Positions 1-6,683 of a DNA stretch of 8,725 bases are shown piece after piece; within the stretch, counting starts at the first letter, position 1, and each line of letters begins with the position of its first letter. The notes under the pieces are model-generated. The model was not told where the DNA came from. It saw only the letters and a list, made by a program, of their open reading frames with translations, and made no database searches. The position numbers were made by a program, and so were the translations under genes. This DNA is from Acinetobacter sp. (GTDB lineage Bacteria; Pseudomonadota; Gammaproteobacteria; Pseudomonadales; Moraxellaceae): contig SSHD01000050.1 in NCBI GenBank assembly GCA_008017255.1, positions 1-8,725 of the forward strand, read 5' to 3'.

Positions 1-787
1 CACCATAGGTGTGTTGCAAGGTATCAAGGAAATATTGGTCATTTTCTGCGCCTAAAAATTGTTGTTCAGTGCCTTTTCTAACTGGAAATACCACCGAACG
101 GAGGTACTCACCCGGCAATGGCAATAGCGCCAACGGTCCAAGTGCGCTAAAACGTTCAAAGCCTACTTGTTGATGGGGTTTTGAGGTTTGTACGGTGGTC
201 ACTATTGCCACTTGATCATAGTCATGTTCATCTGCACCTATGCCTACAGCTTGACGACAAAAGGAATCTCGACCATCGGCTGCAATCAGCAACGGCGTAA
301 CGAAATCTAAAGTTCCGCCTTGCCGTTGTGCAGTGATTTTGACTTGGTTGGCTTGTTGCTGCAATGCAGTCACTTGCACACCATCAATCAATTCAATCAA
401 GGGCTGCTGACGAACTTGAGTGAGTAACACACGACCAAGCCAAGCATTTTCAATGACTTGTCCAAAGCTTTCTACTTTTTCTTGTTCGGCTACTAAACGT
501 GCCTTACCAAAGCTACCTTGCTCGGTGATGTGTACTTGCAGAATAGGCGTGGCATGTTGCTGCAAGGCATCCCACAAGCCGAGCTTTTGATAAATCTGTA
601 CGCTACGGCGTGACAATGCGGTATTACGTGCGTCGAAACTAGAGTGATAAGGCGCAACATTTTCGTCATCGTAATTTGGGTAAGTCACTGCTTCTAACAG
701 CTTTACTGCAATATTGGCTTTTGCCAACATGAGCGCAAGGCTAAGCCCGACCATTCCCCCACCAACAATGACAAGCTGTTGTTGCAT
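1..787 (-). CDS. ubiH: 2-octaprenyl-6-methoxyphenol hydroxylase UbiH (3' end outside window)
   Basis: FAD-dependent aromatic hydroxylase of ubiquinone biosynthesis, partial: 262 codons are present and about a third of the protein, including the second FAD motif, lies beyond the left edge. The reading frame is open throughout. The N-terminal Rossmann dinucleotide motif GGGMVG is at residues 9-14, followed by the acidic ribose-binding residue E32 at the end of strand two. The family pattern DARNTALS is at 52-59, the DG motif AADGRDS at about 169-175 and GFERF at 209-213, which precedes the LGPLALLPLPG stretch typical of UbiH. The ATG at 787 has an AAGGA ribosome binding site 8 bases upstream (796-800). 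The gene follows pepP as in the E. coli ygfB-pepP-ubiH-ubiI cluster. The paralogues UbiI and UbiF share the fold. Position after pepP and closest resemblance to UbiH from memory favour ubiH. Confidence 0.88.
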   Translation of the reverse strand, partial: MQQQLVIVGGGMVGLSLALMLAKANIAVKLLEAVTYPNYDDENVAPYHSSFDARNTALSRRSVQIYQKLGLWDALQQHATPILQVHITEQGSFGKARLVAEQEKVESFGQVIENAWLGRVLLTQVRQQPLIELIDGVQVTALQQQANQVKITAQRQGGTLDFVTPLLIAADGRDSFCRQAVGIGADEHDYDQVAIVTTVQTSKPHQQVGFERFSALGPLALLPLPGEYLRSVVFPVRKGTEQQFLGAENDQYFLDTLQHTYG

Positions 788-912
788 ACTGTTATTCCTT
801 ATCTGTTTTGCATGACTTGATGTGCAAACTATCTTAACCTAACTTAAATGAGCAATGGAATTTGTACTTTGTGAGGCCTACATGCCTAATATTCACTTTC
901 GACCACAATAAC

Positions 913-2232
913 TTATTTTTTTGCCATCAAACTTTCAATTTCTTCCACTGTTTTGACTACATTTTTAGTCAGCACCAGCGGACCATTTTCGGTCACAACG
1001 ATGTCATCTTCAATACGTATGCCTATGCCACGCCATTTCGCATCCACCTTTTCATCATCTGGGGCAATATATAAACCCGGCTCAACCGTCACCACCATAC
1101 CAACTTCATAAGCACGCCATTCATCAGCTACTTTGTATGCACCAACATCATGCACATCCATGCCAAGCCAATGCCCTGTGCCATGCATAAAAAATTGCAT
1201 AAAGGCTTCATTTTTTATCAACTCGTCTACATTGCCTTTAAGCAGACCTAAATCTACCAAACCTTGCGTGAGAATTTTCACTGCAACTTCATGTGGATAT
1301 TTATAGTGATTGCCAATACGAGTCGCATCAATCGCCGCCAGTTGAGCATCTAATACAATGTTATACAGTGCTTTTTGTTCAGGACTGAATTTGCCATTCA
1401 CAGGGAAAGTCCGAGTGATGTCTGAGGCATAAAACTCGTATTCACATGCAGCATCTATCAACACTAAATCACCATCTTTTAAGGGCTGATTATTTTCTAC
1501 ATAATGCAAAATACAGCCATTTGCACCGCCACCGACAATGCTGTTATACGACGGTACGCAACCATTTTTACCAAAAATATAATTCAGTTCAGCTTCGAGC
1601 GCATACTCCATCATATTCGATTTTACGGTTTGCATTGCACGCGTATGTGCTTCGGCACTGATATTCGAAGCAATTTGCATCAGTTCGATTTCTTGCGCCG
1701 ATTTTTTTAGACGCATTTCATCGACTAGACGGTCAAGTTGTATCATTTCCGCAGGTGCAGTTCCGCCACGGCGTTGTTGTGCATCGGCTTTTTGCATCCA
1801 TTGACTGACACGTGCATCAAACTCTGACTGCTGCCCAATGCGATAATAAAACCGTTGTTTATTCAATAATTTGGTGATGATTTTTTCATCGAGTTCGCTA
1901 ATCGTATAGGCTTCATCGGCGGCGTATAGTTCAACTGCGCCCTCAAGCCCTGCCCGATAACCATTCCAGATTTCCATTGCCCGATTGCGTTCACGGCAAA
2001 ACAAGCTATAGCGATATGGTTCGCCTGCTGCAAAAGTTTCAATCACCGCGACGGCTTCGGGTTCGGCAAATCCAGTCAGATAATAAAAACTACTGTCGGC
2101 CCGATATTTATAGTCTGCATCGCGGTTACGATACATTTCTGCACGGGTAGCAATGACCGCAATGCTGTTGTTGCCCAGTTGCGCAGCTAGGCGGTCTCGG
2201 CGTTGTTTGAAATCGGCTTGAGTGAGTTTCAT
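913..2232 (-). CDS. pepP: Xaa-Pro aminopeptidase (aminopeptidase P, M24B)
   Basis: Cytoplasmic di-metal (Mn) peptidase that removes an N-terminal residue preceding proline. It has 439 residues, essentially the length of E. coli PepP. The N-terminal creatinase-type domain is at about 1-170 and the C-terminal pita-bread catalytic domain at about 175-430. All five metal ligands are visible: D260 (in LVLIDAAC), D271 (in SDITRTFP), H354 (in GTGHWLGMDVHDVG), E384 (in VTVEPGLY) and E408 (in GIGIRIEDD). The second conserved histidine is H361 and the conserved arginine R406. The ATG at 2232 is preceded by AGGA at a rather short spacing of 4 bases. The gene lies between ygfB and ubiH on the same strand, with 67 bases to ygfB and 125 to ubiH, so co-transcription is likely. 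No terminator was seen on either side. Confidence 0.97.
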   Translation of the reverse strand: MKLTQADFKQRRDRLAAQLGNNSIAVIATRAEMYRNRDADYKYRADSSFYYLTGFAEPEAVAVIETFAAGEPYRYSLFCRERNRAMEIWNGYRAGLEGAVELYAADEAYTISELDEKIITKLLNKQRFYYRIGQQSEFDARVSQWMQKADAQQRRGGTAPAEMIQLDRLVDEMRLKKSAQEIELMQIASNISAEAHTRAMQTVKSNMMEYALEAELNYIFGKNGCVPSYNSIVGGGANGCILHYVENNQPLKDGDLVLIDAACEYEFYASDITRTFPVNGKFSPEQKALYNIVLDAQLAAIDATRIGNHYKYPHEVAVKILTQGLVDLGLLKGNVDELIKNEAFMQFFMHGTGHWLGMDVHDVGAYKVADEWRAYEVGMVVTVEPGLYIAPDDEKVDAKWRGIGIRIEDDIVVTENGPLVLTKNVVKTVEEIESLMAKK

Positions 2233-2252
2233 ATTATCCTGCGACTAGCTAG

Positions 2253-2293
2253 AAAGTCCCTCTTTTAAAAGAGGGATTTAGGGAGATTTAAAA
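2253..2293 (-). repeat. Small palindromic intergenic repeat, copy 1
   Basis: A perfect 20-base palindrome built on CCCTCTTTT/AAAAGAGGG lies at 2257-2276 and is flanked on one side by TTTAGGGAGATTT. Read on the minus strand, the pattern TTTTTAAATC-CCCTAAATCC-C-CTTT-AAAAG-GGACTT matches the element at 6587-6630 nearly base for base, so the two are copies of one dispersed element. It sits between the ygfB stop and the pepP start, inside the presumed transcript, and would form a hairpin in the mRNA. No ORF or transposase is associated with it. It resembles the short non-coding repeats seen widely in Acinetobacter spacers, but that name is from memory. Confidence 0.7.
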
Positions 2294-2299
2294 ACCGTC

Positions 2300-2932
2300 T
2301 TAACTCGGACGATGCGGGGTAAACATTTCCACCACATTTTGCGCCTCGCTCATATCGCCTGCATTACGTTTTTTAGCATGAAAGTTTTTTAATAATGAAC
2401 TTTCAGCTACCACAATTTTTTGACGACCAATGGACAAACTCACAGGAATCAAGCGTACAAATTCGTACAGTTCATGATAGCTTTCTTCACCTTCTTCATC
2501 GTTATCGCTGTCTTCAAATTCCACACCTGCTACATCTTGTAAGTGTTGAATTAACTCTTGTTCTTCGCCACGAATATGTCCCGACGCCAAACCAAAACCA
2601 AGCACCACGCCTGCGCACCAATCTGCCAAAGCCTGTACACGTGGTTCCAACCCATGACTATCGTCTGGCAGCATCGGTAAATAGTCCAATTCATCGTCTG
2701 ACAAGGCATTAGCGACATCTTCGGCTTCATCGGTCAGACTTTGCAGTGCTTCTGCACTTAAAGCAGGTACATTTAGGGTGTTTAAGATTTGTGACCATTC
2801 ATCGCTGCTTGGCGCTTGAGTCACACAAACTATACCTGTGAGCAAACCATGTAACTCACTCGGACTTGAAATTTCGTCAATTCCATCAAAATGAGCGCTC
2901 CATTCGTTCCAACCTGAAATATCGTCTTGCAT
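2300..2932 (-). CDS. ygfB: YgfB/YecA family protein (UPF0149)
   Basis: Member of UPF0149, acidic proteins of about 190-210 residues; 210 residues here. The family hallmarks seen are the N-terminal ELHGLLTG segment (about residues 27-34), the central LADWCAGVVLGFGLASG segment with the preceding acidic LPDD, and an acidic linker (EFEDSDNDEEGEES) followed by YHELYEFVRLIPVSL. A start at TTG 2944 is possible, but ATG at 2932 is chosen because GGA lies 7 bases upstream and the family N-terminus fits. In Pseudomonas aeruginosa a YgfB protein is reported to modulate AmpG/AlpA-linked beta-lactam resistance. The role here is unknown. The gene heads the ygfB-pepP-ubiH cluster and is divergent from the zapA unit, the conserved gammaproteobacterial order. 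Confidence 0.92.
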   Translation of the reverse strand: MQDDISGWNEWSAHFDGIDEISSPSELHGLLTGIVCVTQAPSSDEWSQILNTLNVPALSAEALQSLTDEAEDVANALSDDELDYLPMLPDDSHGLEPRVQALADWCAGVVLGFGLASGHIRGEEQELIQHLQDVAGVEFEDSDNDEEGEESYHELYEFVRLIPVSLSIGRQKIVVAESSLLKNFHAKKRNAGDMSEAQNVVEMFTPHRPS

Positions 2933-2997
2933 TCGTTTATCCAATCTCTATACTGCTGTATATATTACCTTTGATTGCAACTCTGTGCGACCTCGTT
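2933..2997. promoter_or_regulatory. Divergent intergenic region, putative promoters for ygfB and the zapA unit
   Basis: This 65-base AT-rich spacer is the only non-coding DNA between two divergent start codons, so it must hold at least part of both promoters. On the plus strand a TATATT hexamer at 2961-2966 could be a -10 box for the coiled-coil/zapA unit. On the minus strand a TATAGA-like hexamer at about 2946-2951 could serve ygfB. No convincing -35 box accompanies either, and the rightward gene has no clear Shine-Dalgarno sequence. The assignment is positional. Confidence 0.35.
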
Positions 2998-3558
2998 ATG
3001 TTAGAACAATTACAGCGTCTTCAAGCGCATATAGCGGTGTTAAAAACACGCTTACATCAGTTAGAGAGCGAAAATACCTCGCTCACCGAAGCTAAACACT
3101 TAGCTGAAACAGAACAACATGCGCAAATTGTGCAGAAAAACACGCTCATCACGCAAAAGCAACAAGAGTTTGATAACGTAACTGAACAAATGACCCAGTT
3201 GCAAGATCAATATAATCTGCTCAATCAAGATGCCACCACTTTGGCTGAACGCTATAGTCGTTTAGAAAAAAGTACCACCGATTTAAAAAATCGCTTCCAA
3301 GAAATTTTGGCAGAGCGGAATGAATTGCGCGTTAGCAAAGAAAAAATGCAAGCGCAACAACGCAGCAGCCAGCAGGAAATTCAAGATTTGCAACAAGACC
3401 GTGATCGCTTGTTACAAAAAAATGAGTTGGCCAAATCTAAAGTTGAAGCCATTATTCAACGCTTGGCAATTTTAGGTACTGCACAAGATCAACATGCCCA
3501 AGAAATTCAGCAGCTTGCACATCCAAATGCTGAAAACCAAGAGGAAAGCACAACATGA
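2998..3558 (+). CDS. Coiled-coil protein, enlarged ZapB-like / TIGR02449-type, upstream of zapA
   Basis: 186 residues, almost wholly predicted coiled coil: heptad-like Leu/Ile spacing with abundant Gln, Glu and Lys from residue 1 to about 160, then a short polar tail. No membrane segment or signal peptide is seen. The C-terminal part (LLQKNELAKSKVEAIIQRL) matches what I recall of the short (about 65 residue) TIGR02449 proteins encoded just before zapA in Pseudomonas and relatives, so the rest looks like an extension of the coil. The ATG at 2998 is chosen because the longer in-frame start at 2866 would lie antisense inside ygfB. No strong ribosome binding site is visible. The stop overlaps the zapA start (ATGA), implying translational coupling and a shared role at the divisome. 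The function is inferred from context and not demonstrated. Confidence 0.8.
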   Translation: MLEQLQRLQAHIAVLKTRLHQLESENTSLTEAKHLAETEQHAQIVQKNTLITQKQQEFDNVTEQMTQLQDQYNLLNQDATTLAERYSRLEKSTTDLKNRFQEILAERNELRVSKEKMQAQQRSSQQEIQDLQQDRDRLLQKNELAKSKVEAIIQRLAILGTAQDQHAQEIQQLAHPNAENQEESTT

Positions 3559-3842
3559 GTGAAGCAATTGTTGTTGAACTGCGTCTAATTGAACAGACTT
3601 TCCGCCTCAATACCACGGTAGATAAACGTGAAGAATTAGAGCGTGCTGCGGAATTGCTTAATCAAAAATTCCAAGAAATGCGCCGTAATGCACCACGTGT
3701 AGAACATAATAAATTGGTGATTATGACCGCACTGCAAATGGCGCAAGATGTGTTTATTTTGAATAAATCTTTACAACAATATGCGCATTGCGAGCATTTG
3801 CTACAAAGCATTTTGGAAGATGTAGAACAGACTGTAGAGTAA
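3555..3842 (+). CDS. zapA: Cell division protein ZapA
   Basis: Small cytoplasmic FtsZ-ring stabiliser that bundles FtsZ protofilaments. It has 95 residues, within the usual 90-110. The N-terminal beta region VVELRLIEQTFRLNTTVD is followed by the helix REELERAAELLNQKFQEMR. The family core HNKLVIMTALQMAQDVFIL is at about 51-69, and then comes a C-terminal coiled-coil segment used for tetramerisation. The ATG overlaps the upstream stop by 4 bases (ATGA), and the upstream gene's AGGAAAG (about 3541-3547) supplies the ribosome binding site. The gene is followed by 6S RNA, the same zapA-ssrS order as in E. coli and Pseudomonas, which supports the assignment. Confidence 0.93.
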   Translation: MSEAIVVELRLIEQTFRLNTTVDKREELERAAELLNQKFQEMRRNAPRVEHNKLVIMTALQMAQDVFILNKSLQQYAHCEHLLQSILEDVEQTVE

Positions 3843-3921
3843 ATTTGCACTGGGTTTGAATGCGTTTGCACAAAGCACAAGCAATTAGACATTATGGTTA
3901 CACAGAAGCCACCGCTAATTA

Positions 3922-3949
3922 TTGTTATCAATGCTAGATCAGTTATACT
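3922..3949 (+). promoter_or_regulatory. Putative sigma70 promoter of 6S RNA
   Basis: TTGTTA at 3922-3927 (4 of 6 to the -35 consensus) and TATACT at 3944-3949 (5 of 6 to the -10 consensus) are separated by 16 bases. They lie 7 bases before the expected 5' end of 6S RNA at about 3956. The spacing and position fit a dedicated promoter that would let ssrS be made independently of zapA read-through, as in E. coli. Confidence 0.65.
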
Positions 3950-3955
3950 AAAGCT

Positions 3956-4134
3956 GTTCTAGGATGTTCGCCAGCGAGTCCGATTCCCCTGAGCCGATAT
4001 CATCACATTAGGATGTGTTCTGCATATTTAGAGTGTATGCCTGCCACGTGCAGGAAACCCAGCAAGTATGCGTCACCTCCACCTTGAACTTTAGGGTTCA
4101 AGGGTAACGACATGCAGCGGCATCTCTGGAGCAT
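3956..4134 (+). ncRNA. ssrS: 6S RNA
   Basis: Regulatory RNA of about 180 nt that mimics an open promoter and sequesters sigma70 RNA polymerase in stationary phase. The conserved 5' central-bubble sequence TCCCCTGAGCCGATAT is at 3985-4000. The hairpin CACAT/ATGTG is at 4004-4017, the apical stem GCATA (4022-4026) / TATGC (4067-4071) encloses CCTGC/GCAGG (4040-4054), and the conserved 3' hairpin CCTTGAAC/GTTCAAGG is at 4082-4103. The closing stem pairs the 5' GGATG (3961-3965) with CATCT (4121-4125), extended by weaker pairs. The location directly after zapA is the classical one. The ends are estimated from the closing stem and promoter, probably within about 5 bases. Nothing in the window encodes the ygfA/fau product that often follows. 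Confidence 0.95.
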
Positions 4135-4243
4135 CTTATTTTCTTATCATAAAATTCTCTGTTATCTCAATCTTTCTTAAGCTATTTTTCACAACATAAA
4201 ACATCGCCATAAAGTTTTTCCATTCACAGCGCTTATTTACTCC

Positions 4244-4264
4244 TTTGCCCTAGTGTAGGGCAAA
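4244..4264. terminator. 9-bp perfect hairpin between convergent 6S RNA and an unknown gene
   Basis: TTTGCCCTA (4244-4252) and TAGGGCAAA (4256-4264) form a perfect stem with a 3-base GTG loop. The hairpin lies 29 bases past the stop of the leftward gene and about 110 bases past 6S RNA. No uninterrupted U-tract follows on either strand, so termination is possible but not proven by sequence. The rest of the spacer 4135-4293 is AT-rich and shows nothing else recognisable. Confidence 0.4.
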
Positions 4265-4293
4265 AGCGTTTGAAATTTAATCAAAAGTCGATG

Positions 4294-4788
4294 TTATTGT
4301 AAGTAATTACTCAGCTCTTGTAATACTTGTTGGAAATGCAAGCTAATATCTTCGGCTAAAATGCTATAGGTATTGTCAAATTGCACCATTGGATAGCCCT
4401 CTTTCCAAAATGGAAACGTATTATCTAAATCTGCGGTGACAGTCGCATCTTCATAGACAATGGCTTGAGCAATTAAAGATAGAATTTGTGCGGTTTCTGC
4501 GCCATCTATGTTTTGATAATCTAGACCGTGTTGTTTAAAAGTTTTAATACGGTCTTTTTTATAGCGGATTTTTTTGGCTTGGGCTGGATGTAAACCAAAC
4601 GCAATGGTTGCCGCTTCGGCAAAATATTGTTCAAAGCTTTTATTCAGTTCAACTAAGGCATTTTTATAGCTGTCCTGACGCTGTGCTTTACTGCTGCGTT
4701 GAATCACTTGTTCGGCAAGCTGTGTCAATTTAGCATGTTGAAGATCGGTCAGTTTTTGCAGCTTTTCCTGCACAGAGAGAACAGTCAT
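4294..4788 (-). CDS. Conserved-looking hypothetical protein, 164 residues
   Basis: I do not recognise this protein. The frame starts at ATG 4788, preceded by GGA at 7 bases; a TTG at 4800 is in frame but has no better site. A sigma70-like -10 lies just upstream. The protein looks soluble, with no signal peptide or membrane segment. Residues 1-65 are Gln/Leu/Lys-rich and probably helical, and a strongly basic patch (AKKIRYKKDRIKTFKQHG) spans about 71-88. An acidic region with aromatic residues (about 113-139, including FPFWKEGYPMVQF) follows, and the C-terminus is helical. It is transcribed convergently to 6S RNA and away from cysN's terminator, so it forms its own unit. Codon use is like its neighbours. 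It occupies the place where ygfA/fau is found next to 6S RNA in many relatives, but it shows no resemblance to 5-formyltetrahydrofolate cyclo-ligase. Confidence 0.8.
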   Translation of the reverse strand: MTVLSVQEKLQKLTDLQHAKLTQLAEQVIQRSSKAQRQDSYKNALVELNKSFEQYFAEAATIAFGLHPAQAKKIRYKKDRIKTFKQHGLDYQNIDGAETAQILSLIAQAIVYEDATVTADLDNTFPFWKEGYPMVQFDNTYSILAEDISLHFQQVLQELSNYLQ

Positions 4789-4815
4789 GGAACATTCCAA
4801 CGAATAAAGTGCCCT

Positions 4816-4821
4816 AGTATA
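4816..4821 (-). promoter_or_regulatory. Putative -10 box for the 164-residue hypothetical gene
   Basis: On the minus strand TATACT (4821 to 4816) would place a transcription start near 4809 and a leader of about 20 bases before ATG 4788. The -35 region is weak (GCTACA at a spacing of 18, 3 of 6). Confidence 0.45.
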
Positions 4822-4910
4822 ACAGCACCTCGCGCATGATGTAGCTGGATTAGATCAACAACCTACAGCTTGTGTGCAGTTGACAGCTTTTCGCTGTGAG
4901 ATATTTGCCA

Positions 4911-4934
4911 ATAAAAACCCGCCGTAGCGGGTTT
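4911..4934 (-). terminator. Intrinsic terminator of cysDN
   Basis: AAACCCGC (4915-4922) and GCGGGTTT (4927-4934) form an 8-bp GC-rich stem with a 4-base loop. Read on the minus strand it is followed by TTTTTATT, and it begins about 20 bases after the cysN stop codon. This is a standard rho-independent terminator for the leftward cysD-cysN transcript. Confidence 0.92.
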
Positions 4935-4954
4935 AAGTCAGCAAGTGCGATGAA

Positions 4955-6568
4955 TTATAAACGCACCAACTGTACAATTTGCTCGGCAACTTCTTCAACA
5001 GTATCGGCGGTTACATCTGTGTCGGTACCGTCCACCGTAGTGGTCACCACAATCACACCAGTTTCACGCAATAGAGCAATTTGCTCTGCGCTTAGATCAG
5101 CTTTTGCAATTGCCACCACACCTTGTTGAATCAATAGACTTTCCAAAGCCTGCGCTTTTTCAATGAGTTGTGCAGACACACCTATAGCCGTCGGTTTTTG
5201 ACCCAAACGTGCAGCACGATCTTCTGCCGTTACAGGTGCGCTATGAGCAGACCATTCAACCGCGGCTTCAATCATCCCCGCACCAACCGTCACGTTGCTT
5301 AAACGGTCAATAAAAATGAATGAGCCCGTATAACGACTGTCTTGGTATTGATCGAACACTACTGGCGCATCAAACTCAACGATTACATCGGCAATAGCAT
5401 TGAGCTCGAGTTCTTCAACTTGGCTATGTTCTAAAGTATTGACATTGACACGGTAGTTAATGGCAGTGACTTTGGCCGGTACAGTTTGCGTACCCACTTT
5501 TAAGTTGTACAATTTGCCTTTCACGAGTGCATGTTCATTCATCCACACCACAGAAGCACGGACGCTACGTGAAATTAACGGTTGCTCGCCAGCACGAACT
5601 AAAACGTTACCACGTGAAATATCAATTTCGTCATTTAAGGTTAAAGTTACAGCTTGACCTGCAATTGCTTGCTCTAAATTGCCATCAAAAGTGACGATTT
5701 CTTTAACAGTCGATTTTTTACCCGATGGCAATGCAACAATTTCATCGCCCACATTAATTTCACCGAGTGCAATCGTTCCTGCAAAGCCACGGAAATCTAA
5801 GTTTGGACGGTTCACATACTGCACAGGGAAGCGGAATTCACGTTTATTCGATTCGCGTTTAATTTCCACCGACTCTAGTATGTTCATCAAGGTTTGACCC
5901 GTGTACCACGGCGTGCTAGCAGATACGTTCACCACGTTATCACCATTCAATGCCGAAATAGGCACGAAGATAATATTCGCAGGACGACGGTCGCCCAACT
6001 GGCTTAAGAACGCATCGTATTCAACTTGAATTTCGTTAAAGCGAGTTTCAGAAAACTCTACCAAATCCATTTTATTAATCGCCACTACGATATTCTTAAT
6101 ACCGAGCAACCCAGCAATAAAGGTGTGACGGCGGGTCTGCGTTTGCACGCCATAACGCGCATCAATCAAAATAATCGCAAGGTCAGCAGTCGAGGCACCC
6201 GTTGCCATGTTGCGGGTATATTGCTCATGCCCTGGTGTATCGGCAATGATGAACTTACGTTTTTCAGTTGAGAAATAACGATACGCCACATCAATGGTAA
6301 TGCCTTGTTCGCGCTCGGCTTGTAAACCATCGACCAGTAAAGCAAGGTCAGGCGCATCGCCAGTTGTGCCGACTTTTTTAGAGTCACGTGTTACCGCTTG
6401 CAATTGATCTTCATAGATCAATTTTGAATCATAAAGTAAACGACCGATTAAAGTACTTTTACCATCATCGACGTTACCGCAAGTGAGAAAACGCAATAAG
6501 TCTTTTTGCTCATGCTGTTTTAAATATCCCAAGATGTCTTGGCTAATTAGTTCTGATTGATGAGACAT
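4955..6568 (-). CDS. cysN: Sulfate adenylyltransferase subunit 1 (CysN, GTPase subunit) with extra C-terminal tail
   Basis: GTPase subunit that couples GTP hydrolysis to formation of APS from sulfate and ATP by CysD, the first step of cytoplasmic sulfate assimilation. EF-Tu-like G domain: G1 GNVDDGKST (31-39), G2 region EREQGITID (85-93), G3 DTPGH (110-114), G4 NKMD (165-168) and G5 SAL (205-207). Two beta-barrel domains follow at about 245-440. The start at 6568 has GGAG 8 bases upstream. At 537 residues it is longer than free-standing E. coli CysN (475) and shorter than CysNC fusions (about 630). Residues 441-537 resemble the linker and C-terminal edge of an APS kinase domain, but the kinase P-loop and most of the core are missing. 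It is encoded 115 bases after cysD on the same strand, with a small palindromic repeat between them. Confidence 0.96.
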   Translation of the reverse strand: MSHQSELISQDILGYLKQHEQKDLLRFLTCGNVDDGKSTLIGRLLYDSKLIYEDQLQAVTRDSKKVGTTGDAPDLALLVDGLQAEREQGITIDVAYRYFSTEKRKFIIADTPGHEQYTRNMATGASTADLAIILIDARYGVQTQTRRHTFIAGLLGIKNIVVAINKMDLVEFSETRFNEIQVEYDAFLSQLGDRRPANIIFVPISALNGDNVVNVSASTPWYTGQTLMNILESVEIKRESNKREFRFPVQYVNRPNLDFRGFAGTIALGEINVGDEIVALPSGKKSTVKEIVTFDGNLEQAIAGQAVTLTLNDEIDISRGNVLVRAGEQPLISRSVRASVVWMNEHALVKGKLYNLKVGTQTVPAKVTAINYRVNVNTLEHSQVEELELNAIADVIVEFDAPVVFDQYQDSRYTGSFIFIDRLSNVTVGAGMIEAAVEWSAHSAPVTAEDRAARLGQKPTAIGVSAQLIEKAQALESLLIQQGVVAIAKADLSAEQIALLRETGVIVVTTTVDGTDTDVTADTVEEVAEQIVQLVRL

Positions 6569-6586
6569 TGCTCAAACTCCACAAAA

Positions 6587-6650
6587 TTTTTTAAATCCCC
6601 CTAAATCCGCCTTTATAAAAGGAGGACTTCCCCCTCTTTTTTAAAAGGGG
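6587..6650 (+). repeat. Small palindromic intergenic repeat, copy 2 (extended)
   Basis: The first part, 6587-6630, matches the 2253-2293 element in opposite genomic orientation. It contains the hairpin TCCGCCTTT/AAAGGAGGA (6606-6626, one mismatch). A second, related imperfect palindrome built on CCCC-TTTT/AAAAGGGG follows at 6631-6650. The whole lies in the cysD-cysN spacer and runs against the direction of the operon. In mRNA it would form one or two hairpins between the two cistrons. No coding capacity is seen. Confidence 0.7.
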
Positions 6651-6683
6651 TGAGAAGCGGCTAGAGCTTCGTAAGGAGCTTTC

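Noticed and set aside
862..1074. Plus-strand ORF of 70 codons at the pepP 3' end.
   Set aside because: It is largely antisense to well-supported pepP coding sequence, with Phe/His-rich composition typical of a reverse-frame shadow.
2866..2997. A longer 5' start for the coiled-coil gene adding 44 residues with a hydrophobic stretch.
   Set aside because: It would overlap the ygfB coding start antisense and has no ribosome binding site. The coiled coil begins cleanly at ATG 2998.
3662..3931. Minus-strand ORF of 89 codons, Cys- and Ser-rich.
   Set aside because: It is antisense to zapA and overlaps the 6S promoter, with no ribosome binding site and shadow-like composition.
4880..4907. A perfect TTGACA on the plus strand at 4880-4885 suggesting a promoter.
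   Set aside because: No acceptable -10 lies at 16-18 bases, and the only plus-strand ORF downstream is a shadow antisense to cysN.
4955..5248. A functional APS kinase domain making this a CysNC fusion.
   Set aside because: The tail is too short and has no P-loop or other kinase motif, so only a remnant can be argued.
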